Assembly (NCBI GenBank): GCA_014379625.1
Contig: JACMLJ010000089.1
Coordinates: 40,788 to 104,787, forward strand
Source of the DNA: Ferruginibacter sp.
GTDB lineage: Bacteria; Bacteroidota; Bacteroidia; Chitinophagales; Chitinophagaceae
Length of the DNA stretch: 64,000 nt
Direction of reading: 5' to 3'
Positions 17,918 through 25,276 of this stretch are shown here, one piece after another (within the stretch, counting starts at the first letter, position 1; every line of letters begins with the position of its first letter). Below the pieces are notes generated by a model. The model was not told the DNA's origin. It did no database searches and was given only the letters and a program-made list of their open reading frames with translations. A program made the position numbers and the translations under genes.

Positions 17918-18460
17918 CTACGGGGACAGGGGGCTTTTTTCTATATATTCTTTCAGCCCGTTTAACGCTGCTTCATAACCCGGACCGGTTAATTTATCAA
18001 TAAATATTCCATAAAATTTTTCCCAGGGATACCAATGCAACCGGGTAATAGCCCTCCATTCCACCTGCACAGATTGTTGTGCGGATAGCTGCGTAATCAC
18101 AATATCGTTTTCAATATTATTTTCTCCTTTTGCCAGTAATAGAAATTTAACGGAACTTGTATCAGCCGATACTAAATCAATGGCTATATCCTGGTGGTGG
18201 TGGATAATATGGAAGCTGGAACCATTACCCGCAATTGCAGGAGGATGCCGATATAAATCTGCAGAATCGATGGCGAAAATCGGGTGCCACTGTTTCCAGT
18301 TCTCAAAATTAGCAACCTGCCTGTATACCTCCGCAGAACTGGTGTTATTGATCAACACTCCTCTTGACACCATTACTTTAGAAGGTATCAGCAAAGAAAA
18401 TAAAGTAATGATAATAACCAGGCCGCTAAACCCAACAAGAAATGCTTTAATTAACCGCAT
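17918..18460 (-). CDS. Membrane-anchored SRPBCC-family protein
   Basis: A 180-residue protein with one N-terminal membrane helix (AFLVGFSGLVIIITLFSLLI, about 6-25) followed by an SRPBCC/polyketide-cyclase-like lipid-binding fold: SSAEVYRQVANFENWKQWHP is the usual opening helix-strand of that superfamily, and NGLKEYIEKS the closing helix. The ligand is unknown. It follows the ABC permease gene with a 9-bp gap, so the two are likely co-transcribed. Confidence 0.8.
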   Translation of the reverse strand: MRLIKAFLVGFSGLVIIITLFSLLIPSKVMVSRGVLINNTSSAEVYRQVANFENWKQWHPIFAIDSADLYRHPPAIAGNGSSFHIIHHHQDIAIDLVSADTSSVKFLLLAKGENNIENDIVITQLSAQQSVQVEWRAITRLHWYPWEKFYGIFIDKLTGPGYEAALNGLKEYIEKSPLSP

Positions 18461-18469
18461 ACAATAAAT

Positions 18470-19582
18470 TTACTCCCATCTAAAAACTTTTACCGCTACC
18501 GCATAAATGACAACACCCCACAATAATAAAATACCAATTTCATCTCTCACCTCCCATAAATTCTGCCCTTCAAATGCTACCGCCCGCATGGCTGTATTTA
18601 GATGCGTTAGCGGTAATGCTTTTGATATTGGCTGTAGCCATTTTGGAAACGCTTCTACAGAAAAAAATGTTCCACCTATCAGAAACTGGGGTAATGTAAG
18701 CAAATTAGCAAATGGGGGAATACTGCTGTCACTGGTTGCAAGACCGCTTACAATAAAGCCTAAGCCCATAAATACAATTAAACCGAGAAAGCTTAATACC
18801 AGCATTTCCAATAATGTTTGAATGCCATTGATGAGTGTAAACCCAAAAAGAAACCTGCCCGCCACAATAATTACGATTGCCGTAATCATTTGAAATATTA
18901 CCCTTGCCAAACCTTCACCCAAAATAATATACGTTCGACTGATAGGCGTTGCAAAAAAACGTTTTAATACCAATGTGTTCCTCAAATTAAAAAACATAAA
19001 AGCCACACCAAATACCCCTGAACTTAAAAGGGAAAACCCTAATTGACCCGGCAATATAAAATCAATGGTTTTATATTGCCTTATTATTTCAATATCCCTT
19101 ACATAATTAAAATCTGGTATTGCATAAGTAGGTCTGCCCACATACTTTTCATTACTGATCTTGTTTACGATACTATTCACTATCGGCATAAATTGTGGCC
19201 ATTTATCGCTGCTGGCGCTGGTAGTTGAAATGGTATAGGTATATGCCGGTAATTCAGTCGCATTCTTCTTAATATTAAATATGCCTGTGATCTTGCCCCT
19301 AACCAGGTTACTGCGCAATTCCCCTTCTGTTTCAAACCGTACTATTTTAATCCTGTTACTGACTTTTATCGAATCGTATAAAGCATTTGCGGTATCACAG
19401 TTTTTATCTAGCGCTATTTTATAAACCGGTACCCCTCCATTGTTACCAATAAACCCAAATACGAGAATAAAAATAAAGGGAAACGCAAAACTAAACAAAA
19501 CCGCCGAAGGGCTTCTGAACTGGGCCATCAGGCTGGCTTTTGAAATCGCCAACATGGCTTTTACCTGGCTGTATTGCTGCAT
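18470..19582 (-). CDS. ABC-2 type transporter permease
   Basis: A permease of about 370 residues from the ABC2_membrane_3 group: one N-terminal helix (VLFSFAFPFIFILVFGFIG), a periplasmic domain of about 150 residues, and five further helices ending LLLWGVVIYAVAVKVFRW. It would export a lipid, drug or polysaccharide with an ATPase, but no ATPase gene is adjacent. The start is uncertain. The frame is open to 19651, but the homologous part begins at the ATG at 19582 (MQQYSQVKAML) or at 19555; a TACATTTG -7-like box lies at 19585-19592 on this strand, which favours a start near these two. The upstream region is shared with the divergent toxin-antitoxin promoter. Confidence 0.85.
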   Translation of the reverse strand: MQQYSQVKAMLAISKASLMAQFRSPSAVLFSFAFPFIFILVFGFIGNNGGVPVYKIALDKNCDTANALYDSIKVSNRIKIVRFETEGELRSNLVRGKITGIFNIKKNATELPAYTYTISTTSASSDKWPQFMPIVNSIVNKISNEKYVGRPTYAIPDFNYVRDIEIIRQYKTIDFILPGQLGFSLLSSGVFGVAFMFFNLRNTLVLKRFFATPISRTYIILGEGLARVIFQMITAIVIIVAGRFLFGFTLINGIQTLLEMLVLSFLGLIVFMGLGFIVSGLATSDSSIPPFANLLTLPQFLIGGTFFSVEAFPKWLQPISKALPLTHLNTAMRAVAFEGQNLWEVRDEIGILLLWGVVIYAVAVKVFRWE

Positions 19583-19634
19583 TACAAATGTAAATTTAGC
19601 CGTAAAGCTATTGGTAAAAAAAATGTAAAAAAAA

Positions 19635-19665
19635 TTTGAAATATATGACATGTGTCGTACATTTG
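19635..19665 (+). promoter_or_regulatory. Promoter of the toxin-antitoxin operon
   Basis: TTTG at 19635-19638 and TACATTTG at 19658-19665 fit the Bacteroidota -33/-7 consensus with a 19-nt gap. Transcription would begin about 19669-19672, just before the ATG at 19685. Confidence 0.7.
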
Positions 19666-19676
19666 ATTGACAAATG
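19647..19676 (+). promoter_or_regulatory. Candidate operator: two inverted repeats over the promoter
   Basis: GACA-TG-TGTC lies at 19647-19656 and CATTTG-ATTGA-CAAATG at 19660-19676. The second covers the -7 box and start site. RES/Xre antitoxins carry a DNA-binding domain and repress their own operon, so these are likely binding sites; this is inferred from position and symmetry. Confidence 0.5.
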
Positions 19677-19684
19677 ACGGCATC

Positions 19685-20143
19685 ATGAAAAAGAAAATTA
19701 AATCAAAAAAAAGCGCTTTTTATCAGCAGGATAGCATAATTAGTAAAGCCGAAGAGCCGGATGTTGTTTTTAGCAGGAGTATAAAGGTAATTCCATCTTT
19801 AAAAGATTTCACCTACAGTGAATTTAAGAAAATGGCCGAAAAAACCCCTTTTACACAGGCAGAATGGGCAGCAATGCTTCATGTAAGCGAACGCACTTTG
19901 CAACGGTATGCAAAAAATAACGGCAGTTTTGCCCACATGAATGCCGAAAGAGCTTTGCAAATTGCTTCTGTTATCAATGAAGGCAAAAAAACTTTTGGTA
20001 AAACAGAGATGTTCTATCATTGGATAAAACAAAATCCTGTTATGCTGGAAGGAACCCTGTCTTTTGAATCACTAACTTCTTACGATGGAATTGTAAAAGT
20101 GCTAACACAATTGGGCAGAATTCAACACGGTATACTCGCATGA
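19685..20143 (+). CDS. Xre/MbcA/ParS-type antitoxin
   Basis: A 152-residue antitoxin of the RES/Xre toxin-antitoxin type. A basic N-terminus is followed by a helix-turn-helix region (FTQAEWAAMLHVSERTLQRY, about 55-74) and a DUF2384-type C-terminus (ERALQIASVINEGKKTFGK; MLEGTLSFESLTSYDG) that covers the toxin active site in known complexes. The ATG at 19685 is preferred over a TTG at 19667 because the predicted transcription start lies between them. The toxin gene overlaps the stop by 4 nt (ATGA). Confidence 0.93.
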   Translation: MKKKIKSKKSAFYQQDSIISKAEEPDVVFSRSIKVIPSLKDFTYSEFKKMAEKTPFTQAEWAAMLHVSERTLQRYAKNNGSFAHMNAERALQIASVINEGKKTFGKTEMFYHWIKQNPVMLEGTLSFESLTSYDGIVKVLTQLGRIQHGILA

Positions 20144-20601
20144 TCACATACAGGCTTGCCATTGAAATATATAAAAATGACCTGTCGGGTAATGGCGCCA
20201 AATTAAATGGGGGCAGATGGAATTCTGTCGGGTTGCCTGTTCTTTACACTACCAAAAATATTTCATTATCCGTTTTGGAAATATTGGTAAGAACAGATAT
20301 GCAATTAATCCCTTTGACCTATCACCTTCTTAAAATAGAAATTCCCGAATCTATACATCCACTGTCCATCACAACCGGCCAATTAAAAAAAGATTGGAAA
20401 GATGATCTTGAATATACCCAATGGATGGGTGATGAATTTTTCAAATTAAATCAGCTTATGTTATTAAAAGTACCTTCGGCCGTGATAGATGAGGAAAATA
20501 ATTATCTTATAAATCCTGAACACAGCGATTTTAAAAAAGTAAAAATTATAGCTGTTAAAAAATTCCTGTTCGACAAAAGACTTTTTTTAAAAGATGAATA
20601 A
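20140..20601 (+). CDS. RES-domain toxin
   Basis: A 153-residue RES-domain protein. The motif LNGGRWNSVGLPVLYTTKNISLSVLE carries the Arg, the Trp, the Tyr and the SL-x-VLE segment that define the family. Characterised members break down NAD+ and arrest growth until neutralised by the Xre antitoxin. The gene starts inside the antitoxin stop codon, so the two are translationally coupled, and it overlaps the start of folK by 8 nt. The reading frame is intact, so the toxin is probably functional. Confidence 0.93.
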   Translation: MITYRLAIEIYKNDLSGNGAKLNGGRWNSVGLPVLYTTKNISLSVLEILVRTDMQLIPLTYHLLKIEIPESIHPLSITTGQLKKDWKDDLEYTQWMGDEFFKLNQLMLLKVPSAVIDEENNYLINPEHSDFKKVKIIAVKKFLFDKRLFLKDE

Positions 20602-21073
20602 AACCTATCTCCTCCTGGGCAGCAATATGGGGAAGAGTTGGCAGCAACTGCAAACTTCCATAAAACATCTTGAAAAAAAGATCGGCAAAGTAATCCGCAA
20701 ATCGGCAATTTATACAACTGCAGCCTGGGGCAATACCAACCAACCGGATTTTTTAAACCAGGTTATTGTAATTGAAACAATACTTACCGCCCCTGAAACA
20801 TTGCAACATATACTTGCGATTGAAAAAAAAATGGGAAGGATCAGGACCGTAAAAAATGCTCCCCGGATCATTGACATTGATATACTGTTTTTTAACAAAC
20901 AAATTATTCAACTAAAGGATTTAATTATTCCACACCCCGAAATTCAAAACCGGCAATTTGTGCTGGTTCCATTGAATGAACTATCGCCCCGGTTCAAACA
21001 TCCTGTACTCAACAAAAATATTCACCAGCTACTGGCAGTTTGCACCGATCAATTGAATGTAAAAAAGTTTTAA
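20594..21073 (+). CDS. folK: HPPK, 6-hydroxymethyl-dihydropterin pyrophosphokinase
   Basis: A 159-residue folate-synthesis enzyme that moves pyrophosphate from ATP to 6-hydroxymethyl-7,8-dihydropterin. It has LLLGSNMGKSWQQL at the N-terminus, YTTAAWGNTNQPDFLN, EKKMGRIRTVKNAPRIIDID with the Asp-x-Asp magnesium site, and LIIPHPEIQNRQFVLVPL. It starts within the last codons of the RES toxin gene (8-nt overlap), so its expression may depend on the toxin-antitoxin promoter, at least in part. Confidence 0.96.
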   Translation: MNKTYLLLGSNMGKSWQQLQTSIKHLEKKIGKVIRKSAIYTTAAWGNTNQPDFLNQVIVIETILTAPETLQHILAIEKKMGRIRTVKNAPRIIDIDILFFNKQIIQLKDLIIPHPEIQNRQFVLVPLNELSPRFKHPVLNKNIHQLLAVCTDQLNVKKF

Positions 21074-21114
21074 GCCTGCAATCATTATTTCGCTTATTTT
21101 GCGTACCGCAACTT

Positions 21115-21747
21115 ATGAAGTATAGTTTTGTTACGATAGAGGGAAATATTGGTGCTGGTAAAACCACCCTTGCTCATTTACTCAGCAAACATTTTAACGC
21201 CAGGCTGATTTTAGAACAATTTGCGGATAACCCTTTTCTGCCGAAATTTTATGAGAACCAGCAACAGTATGCTTTCCCGTTAGAATTGTTTTTTATGGCA
21301 GAGCGGTACAAGCAACTAAAGGAATTGCTCCAGACAAAGGATATGTTTCAGCATATCACTATTTCCGACTACCTCTTCACAAAATGCCTTTTATTTGCCA
21401 AAGTAAATCTCCCCGAAGAGGAATTCAGGTTGTACCAGAAACTGTTCGATATTATGAACCCTCAAATTGTACAGCCGGATATTTTAATCTATCTGCATAC
21501 GCCCGTAAACAGGTTACAGGAGAACATCAAAAAGCGCAACCGGCAATATGAACAAAACATTGGCAACGACTACCTTTTTTCGTTGCAGGAAACCTACACC
21601 CGTTATATTAAGCAGCACAATATTAAGACACTTTTTGTAGATACTTCCAATGCCGATTTCCTGGGTAACGAAGCGCATTTAAATATTATCATTAACGCAT
21701 TGGATAAAGAATATGAAAACGGGCAGCATTACTTAACATTACCCTAA
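21115..21747 (+). CDS. Deoxynucleoside kinase
   Basis: A 210-residue member of the dNK family, which phosphorylates deoxynucleosides for salvage. The P-loop is EGNIGAGKTT at residues about 8-17, followed by the substrate-site EQFADNPFLPKFY, the lid-proximal DYLFTKCLLFAK, and a basic LID-like stretch ENIKKRNRQYEQNI. The start is the ATG at 21115 (MKYSFVTIEGN), where family members begin; an open frame upstream overlaps folK but has no homology. Substrate preference (dAdo, dGuo or dCyd) cannot be read from the motifs. Confidence 0.92.
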   Translation: MKYSFVTIEGNIGAGKTTLAHLLSKHFNARLILEQFADNPFLPKFYENQQQYAFPLELFFMAERYKQLKELLQTKDMFQHITISDYLFTKCLLFAKVNLPEEEFRLYQKLFDIMNPQIVQPDILIYLHTPVNRLQENIKKRNRQYEQNIGNDYLFSLQETYTRYIKQHNIKTLFVDTSNADFLGNEAHLNIIINALDKEYENGQHYLTLP

Positions 21748-21845
21748 ACAATGATTAATTTAAAAATGATTTGGAACGTATCCAAAAATTTCGTTTACCT
21801 GGTGATTAGTTTTTTAACTTTACCTTCAGACTAATTGATTTACTG

Positions 21846-23075
21846 TTGAACAATTCTCCTTTAAGCGTTTTAAAAATAACTGAATTCAGAAATTTTATTC
21901 TGGGCCGTTTTGTTTTCATTATGGGGTTGCGCATGATGGGCACCCTTGTAGCCTGGTGGATGTATGAATTAACCGGCGATGCATTTTATATTGGTATGAT
22001 CGGCCTTGCGGAAGCTATACCCGCAATAACACTTGCGCTATACGCAGGTTATGTGATTGACAAAAGTGAAAAAAGGAAACTATTGTTAACTACCGTTTTG
22101 TTGTTTGGTGTTTGCACCCTCATTTTATTAGGCGTTTCCACCAGTTGGTTCCAGGAGGCAATGGGCGATAAACTGGTCGTTATTTTTATTTACGGTGTTA
22201 TATTTTTTACTGGTGCCATACGGGCTTTTTCAGGTCCAAGTTTTGGTGCCATCATCGCTTCGCTGGTGCCCAGGGAATTATTGATAACTGCATCCCAGCT
22301 CAGTTCTACCAGTTTTTTAATAGCCAGTATAACCGGTCATGCCATGGCGGGATTTTTAATTGCCTGGCTGCATGTATCGGGTACTTTTGTGGTGATTATC
22401 ATTTTAATTTTTACCGGGTTATCCTTTCTTTTAAAACTGAAGGAAAAACCGCCGGGTATTTCGTCCGAGAAAAAAACACTGGAGGCGGTAAGTGAAGGCT
22501 TGAAATATGTTTTTAAAACAAAAGAAGTGCTTGCCGCCCTCACACTTGACCTGTTTGCTGTATTATTTGGTGGGGCGGTTGCAATGGTGCCGGTGTATGC
22601 AAAAGATATACTCCATGTTGGTCCGATTGGTTTTGGATGGCTCAATGCAGCGGCAGATATTGGTTCTATTAGCATGGTAATGGGACTTACCCTTTCACCC
22701 ATGAAACGAAGACAAGGAATAAAACTCATGCTTGCAGTAGCGGGTTTTGGCGCGTGTATCATTGTTTTTGGGGTATCAAAATGGTATTGGTTATCTTTTA
22801 CCGCTTTATTGGTAAGCGGGGTGCTGGATGGAGTAAGCGTAGTGGTTCGCAGTAATATCATCCAGTTGAAAACACCTGATGAATTGCGTGGCAGAGTAAT
22901 GAGTGTAAACTCGATGTTCATCAATTCTTCCAACGAAATAGGGCAGTTTGAAAGCGGGGTAGCGGCCAAACTGATGGGCGTCATCCCATCGGTGGTGTTT
23001 GGCGGATGTATGACGATATTTGTGGTGGTGGCTACCTGGTTTAAGGCACCTTCGTTAAAAAAACTGGAGTATTGA
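21846..23075 (+). CDS. MFS transporter, EntS-like
   Basis: A 409-residue major facilitator with twelve predicted helices, closest in feel to the MFS_3 (enterobactin exporter-like) group: FRNFILGRFVFIMGLRMMGT for helix 1, GLAEAIPAITLALYAGYVID for helix 2 and the loop-2/3 motif YVIDKSEKRKLL. The central loop holds the Lys-rich sequence LKLKEKPPGISSEKKT. The start is TTG at 21846; an in-frame TAG at 21807-21809 limits the alternatives, and the next Met is 26 residues into helix 1. The cargo is unknown. Confidence 0.88.
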   Translation: MNNSPLSVLKITEFRNFILGRFVFIMGLRMMGTLVAWWMYELTGDAFYIGMIGLAEAIPAITLALYAGYVIDKSEKRKLLLTTVLLFGVCTLILLGVSTSWFQEAMGDKLVVIFIYGVIFFTGAIRAFSGPSFGAIIASLVPRELLITASQLSSTSFLIASITGHAMAGFLIAWLHVSGTFVVIIILIFTGLSFLLKLKEKPPGISSEKKTLEAVSEGLKYVFKTKEVLAALTLDLFAVLFGGAVAMVPVYAKDILHVGPIGFGWLNAAADIGSISMVMGLTLSPMKRRQGIKLMLAVAGFGACIIVFGVSKWYWLSFTALLVSGVLDGVSVVVRSNIIQLKTPDELRGRVMSVNSMFINSSNEIGQFESGVAAKLMGVIPSVVFGGCMTIFVVVATWFKAPSLKKLEY

Positions 23076-23401
23076 AGGCCCCTGTCCCTACCGAGCCGAT
23101 GAAAGTTAAATTGGAGACATTATCTTTATTATTATTGTTGTCCGACTAAATGCCTGATACCCTTGTCCGGCCTATATGACCTCACCCAACCCCTCTCCAC
23201 CTTCGACAAGCTCAGGATTCAAGGGCTAGAACCCTTAATGGTAAAAGCTTTTAGCAAATCCGGCTGCCTTTTTACCGGACAATAATGCTTTATTATATTA
23301 ATGCCGATGTAGAGCCGCATCTTTACTATCCTGTTTAGCATCGCTGTGGGGTATTCATTAAATTCTCTGTAACTTCCTTTTCAAATAACAATTTTACCAA
23401 C
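23076..23401. other. Spacer with a repeat-like tract
   Basis: No gene is visible. It contains CTCACCCAACCCCTCTCC (23180-23197) directly followed by CTTCGACAAGCTCAGG (23201-23216), and ATTCAAGGGCTAGAACCCTT. The middle sequence resembles a motif that I remember as recurring in bacterial intergenic repeats, which suggests an inserted repeat element. Confidence 0.4.
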
Positions 23402-24301
23402 ATGCAACGCAGAGCTTTCATCCGCAATACCGGCCTCAGTTTAGCCAGCCTGGCTTTTTTAAGCAATAAAACAATTGCGCAGTTATTAACCGATCCTGCC
23501 TGGAAGATAACCATGCTGACGAAAGAAATCGGAGTATTTACCGAGAAAGGCGGTACTATTTTATTTATGCTGGGTAAGGATGGTATTGTTGTTGTGGATT
23601 CGCAGTTCCCGGAGCAATCGCAACACCTGGTAGATGAATTAAAAAAACAATCGGAGCAACCGTTCCGGTTACTGATCAACACACATCATCATGGCGACCA
23701 TTCCGGCGGTAATATCGCTTTTAAAGGTTTGGTGCCACATGTCCTCGCTCATGAAAATTCCAAAATTAACCAGGAAAGGGTTGCAAAAGAAAAAAAGAAC
23801 GAAGACAAACAATTATATCCCGATCAGACTTATGGCACTACTTGGTGCGAAAAGATCGGCAAAGAAGAAGTTTGCCTGCATTATTTTGGCCCGGGGCATA
23901 CCAATGGTGATAGCTTTGTCCATTTTAAAAAAGCCAATATAGTTCATGTTGGCGACCTGGTTTTTAACAGGCGGCATCCGTTTGTTGACAGATCTTCAGG
24001 CGCCAATATCGCCAGTTGGATAAAAGTACTTGATAAAGCAGGCAACACTTTCAATAATAAAACAAAATTTGTATGTGGGCATGCTGCTGGGGGCTATGAT
24101 ATCATTGCCACCAAAGATGAGGTGAAATTATTTGGCGACTACCTGGGCAAACTGCTCCGATTTACAGAAGAAGCAATAAAAGCTGGTAAAACAAAAGCAG
24201 AAATTGTAAAAACAACCGTCATACCCGGGGCACCGGAATGGAAGGGCGATGGGATAGATCGGCCATTGGGGGCGGCATATGATGAGTTGACAGGCAAATA
24301 A
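23402..24301 (+). CDS. Exported metallo-beta-lactamase-fold hydrolase
   Basis: A 299-residue MBL-fold protein. The zinc motif H-x-H-x-D-H is intact (His95, His97, Asp99, His100 in THHHGDHSGG), and FGPGHTNGDSF, HVGDLVF and FVCGHAAGG supply the further ligands. The N-terminus QRRAFIRNTGLSLASLAFL has the twin-arginine form of a Tat signal, so it may be exported folded. The layout is like the quinoprotein-relay or SoxH-type group, not clinical beta-lactamases. Substrate unknown. No operon partner; a repeat-bearing spacer lies on each side. Confidence 0.9.
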   Translation: MQRRAFIRNTGLSLASLAFLSNKTIAQLLTDPAWKITMLTKEIGVFTEKGGTILFMLGKDGIVVVDSQFPEQSQHLVDELKKQSEQPFRLLINTHHHGDHSGGNIAFKGLVPHVLAHENSKINQERVAKEKKNEDKQLYPDQTYGTTWCEKIGKEEVCLHYFGPGHTNGDSFVHFKKANIVHVGDLVFNRRHPFVDRSSGANIASWIKVLDKAGNTFNNKTKFVCGHAAGGYDIIATKDEVKLFGDYLGKLLRFTEEAIKAGKTKAEIVKTTVIPGAPEWKGDGIDRPLGAAYDELTGK

Positions 24302-24440
24302 TGCTGAATGGTCAATGGTCAAAAGTTAATGAGTAGAATCATTCTTAAGATAATACATTGCCCAATGCGCGTTCAACATTCACTTTTGCCTGTTACCTAA
24401 AGCCTGCTGCCTACTGTCTATTGCCTGCTGACTATTGCCC
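24302..24440. repeat. Degenerate GGTCAATGG and TGCCTACTG-type repeats
   Basis: The spacer carries GAATGGTCAATGGTCAAAAG at its left end (compare 2684-2706) and, at 24387-24438, imperfect copies of GCCTGCTGCCTACTGTCTATT. It lies between the stop codons of two convergent genes, so it could be a recombination footprint rather than a control site. Confidence 0.45.
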
Positions 24441-24442
24441 CC

Positions 24443-24928
24443 TTACTTCCCCATCGCCATTAACTTTTCAATTACGTAATAAGTAATAGGACAAAAAGTG
24501 GAGTTTTTTAATGCCATCGGCTGGCGCTTCAGTAAAAAATCTTCATCCGTATAAGGGAATCTTTCACAGTCGGAGGGGCGGACATCGTAGATTGAGCAAT
24601 AGTTATCCTCACCCAAAAATGAACAAGGTGCTGCCCGCATCACATAGTCACCCTCTTCGTCTACTCTCAGGTAATTATTGATCAGGTCACCATCCTTCAT
24701 CTTCAGATGTTTGGCTATGCGTTTGATATCGGGTGTTTTAAACCTGGGTGAATATCCTTTGCAGCAATTACCGCATTTCAGGCAATCGATTTTAGCGAAA
24801 GCTTCTTCATGAAGTTCGGGCAGGGCCTTTAAAACAGTGTTTTTATCCGCCCGGTGAAGGTAATTCCTGTATAATTTTTGTCTTTCTCCTGATTTCTTTT
24901 CCCAGGCCCTTAAAAGTTCTTCGCTCAT
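24443..24928 (-). CDS. YkgJ-family cysteine cluster protein
   Basis: A 161-residue cytoplasmic protein of the YkgJ (CxxCxxCC) family. The signature CLKCGNCCKGYSPRF lies at about 49-63, followed by CSFLGEDNYCSIYDVRPSDC at about 101-120 and a later Cys, giving the conserved cluster thought to bind zinc or an iron-sulfur centre. Its function in the cell is not known. It is transcribed away from gcvP. Confidence 0.92.
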   Translation of the reverse strand: MSEELLRAWEKKSGERQKLYRNYLHRADKNTVLKALPELHEEAFAKIDCLKCGNCCKGYSPRFKTPDIKRIAKHLKMKDGDLINNYLRVDEEGDYVMRAAPCSFLGEDNYCSIYDVRPSDCERFPYTDEDFLLKRQPMALKNSTFCPITYYVIEKLMAMGK

Positions 24929-25276
24929 GACTGGTATAATTTCCGGCTAATGTAACGCCAAAATGAATAATTTGTTCCACATCCTGCAAACCTGCAAACC
25001 TGCAAAGTAACGAACATATTAACACCAAATCTTGTTGTGTTCACGTAATTTTGCAGCGGTAAAATTTTCATGAACGGCGTCCAAAACATTTTTTGAATTG
25101 CTGTGATTTTATCCATTTAAGTTTATCACATCTGATCAATTGTTCTGCAGGGAGATCATAGTAGCAGGAAAATGCCTAAGAGATCATCAAAACCCTGCCA
25201 GGCAACAGCAAGTCCGCAGGATATTGATTAGGGTGATTCAATTTGTACCATCACATTTCAAAATATTATAAGTAAT
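24929..25276. other. Divergent spacer upstream of gcvP
   Basis: Apart from the short tandem repeat at 24983-25006 I see no gene. TAATTTTG at 25046-25053 fits a -7 box on the plus strand but has no -33 partner at the right distance. I looked for glycine-riboswitch core motifs ahead of gcvP and did not find them. Confidence 0.4.
24983..25006. repeat. Three tandem CCTGCAAA units
   Basis: Three exact 8-bp copies (24983-24990, 24991-24998, 24999-25006). Simple repeats of this kind change copy number by slippage; here it lies between divergent genes, 54 bp upstream of the YkgJ-type start. Confidence 0.7.

Noticed and set aside
18470..19651. Longer start for the ABC permease at 19651
   Set aside because: The extra 23 residues lack homology and overlap the divergent toxin-antitoxin promoter.
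24929..25276. Possible glycine riboswitch ahead of gcvP
   Set aside because: The conserved core motifs of the class were looked for and not found.
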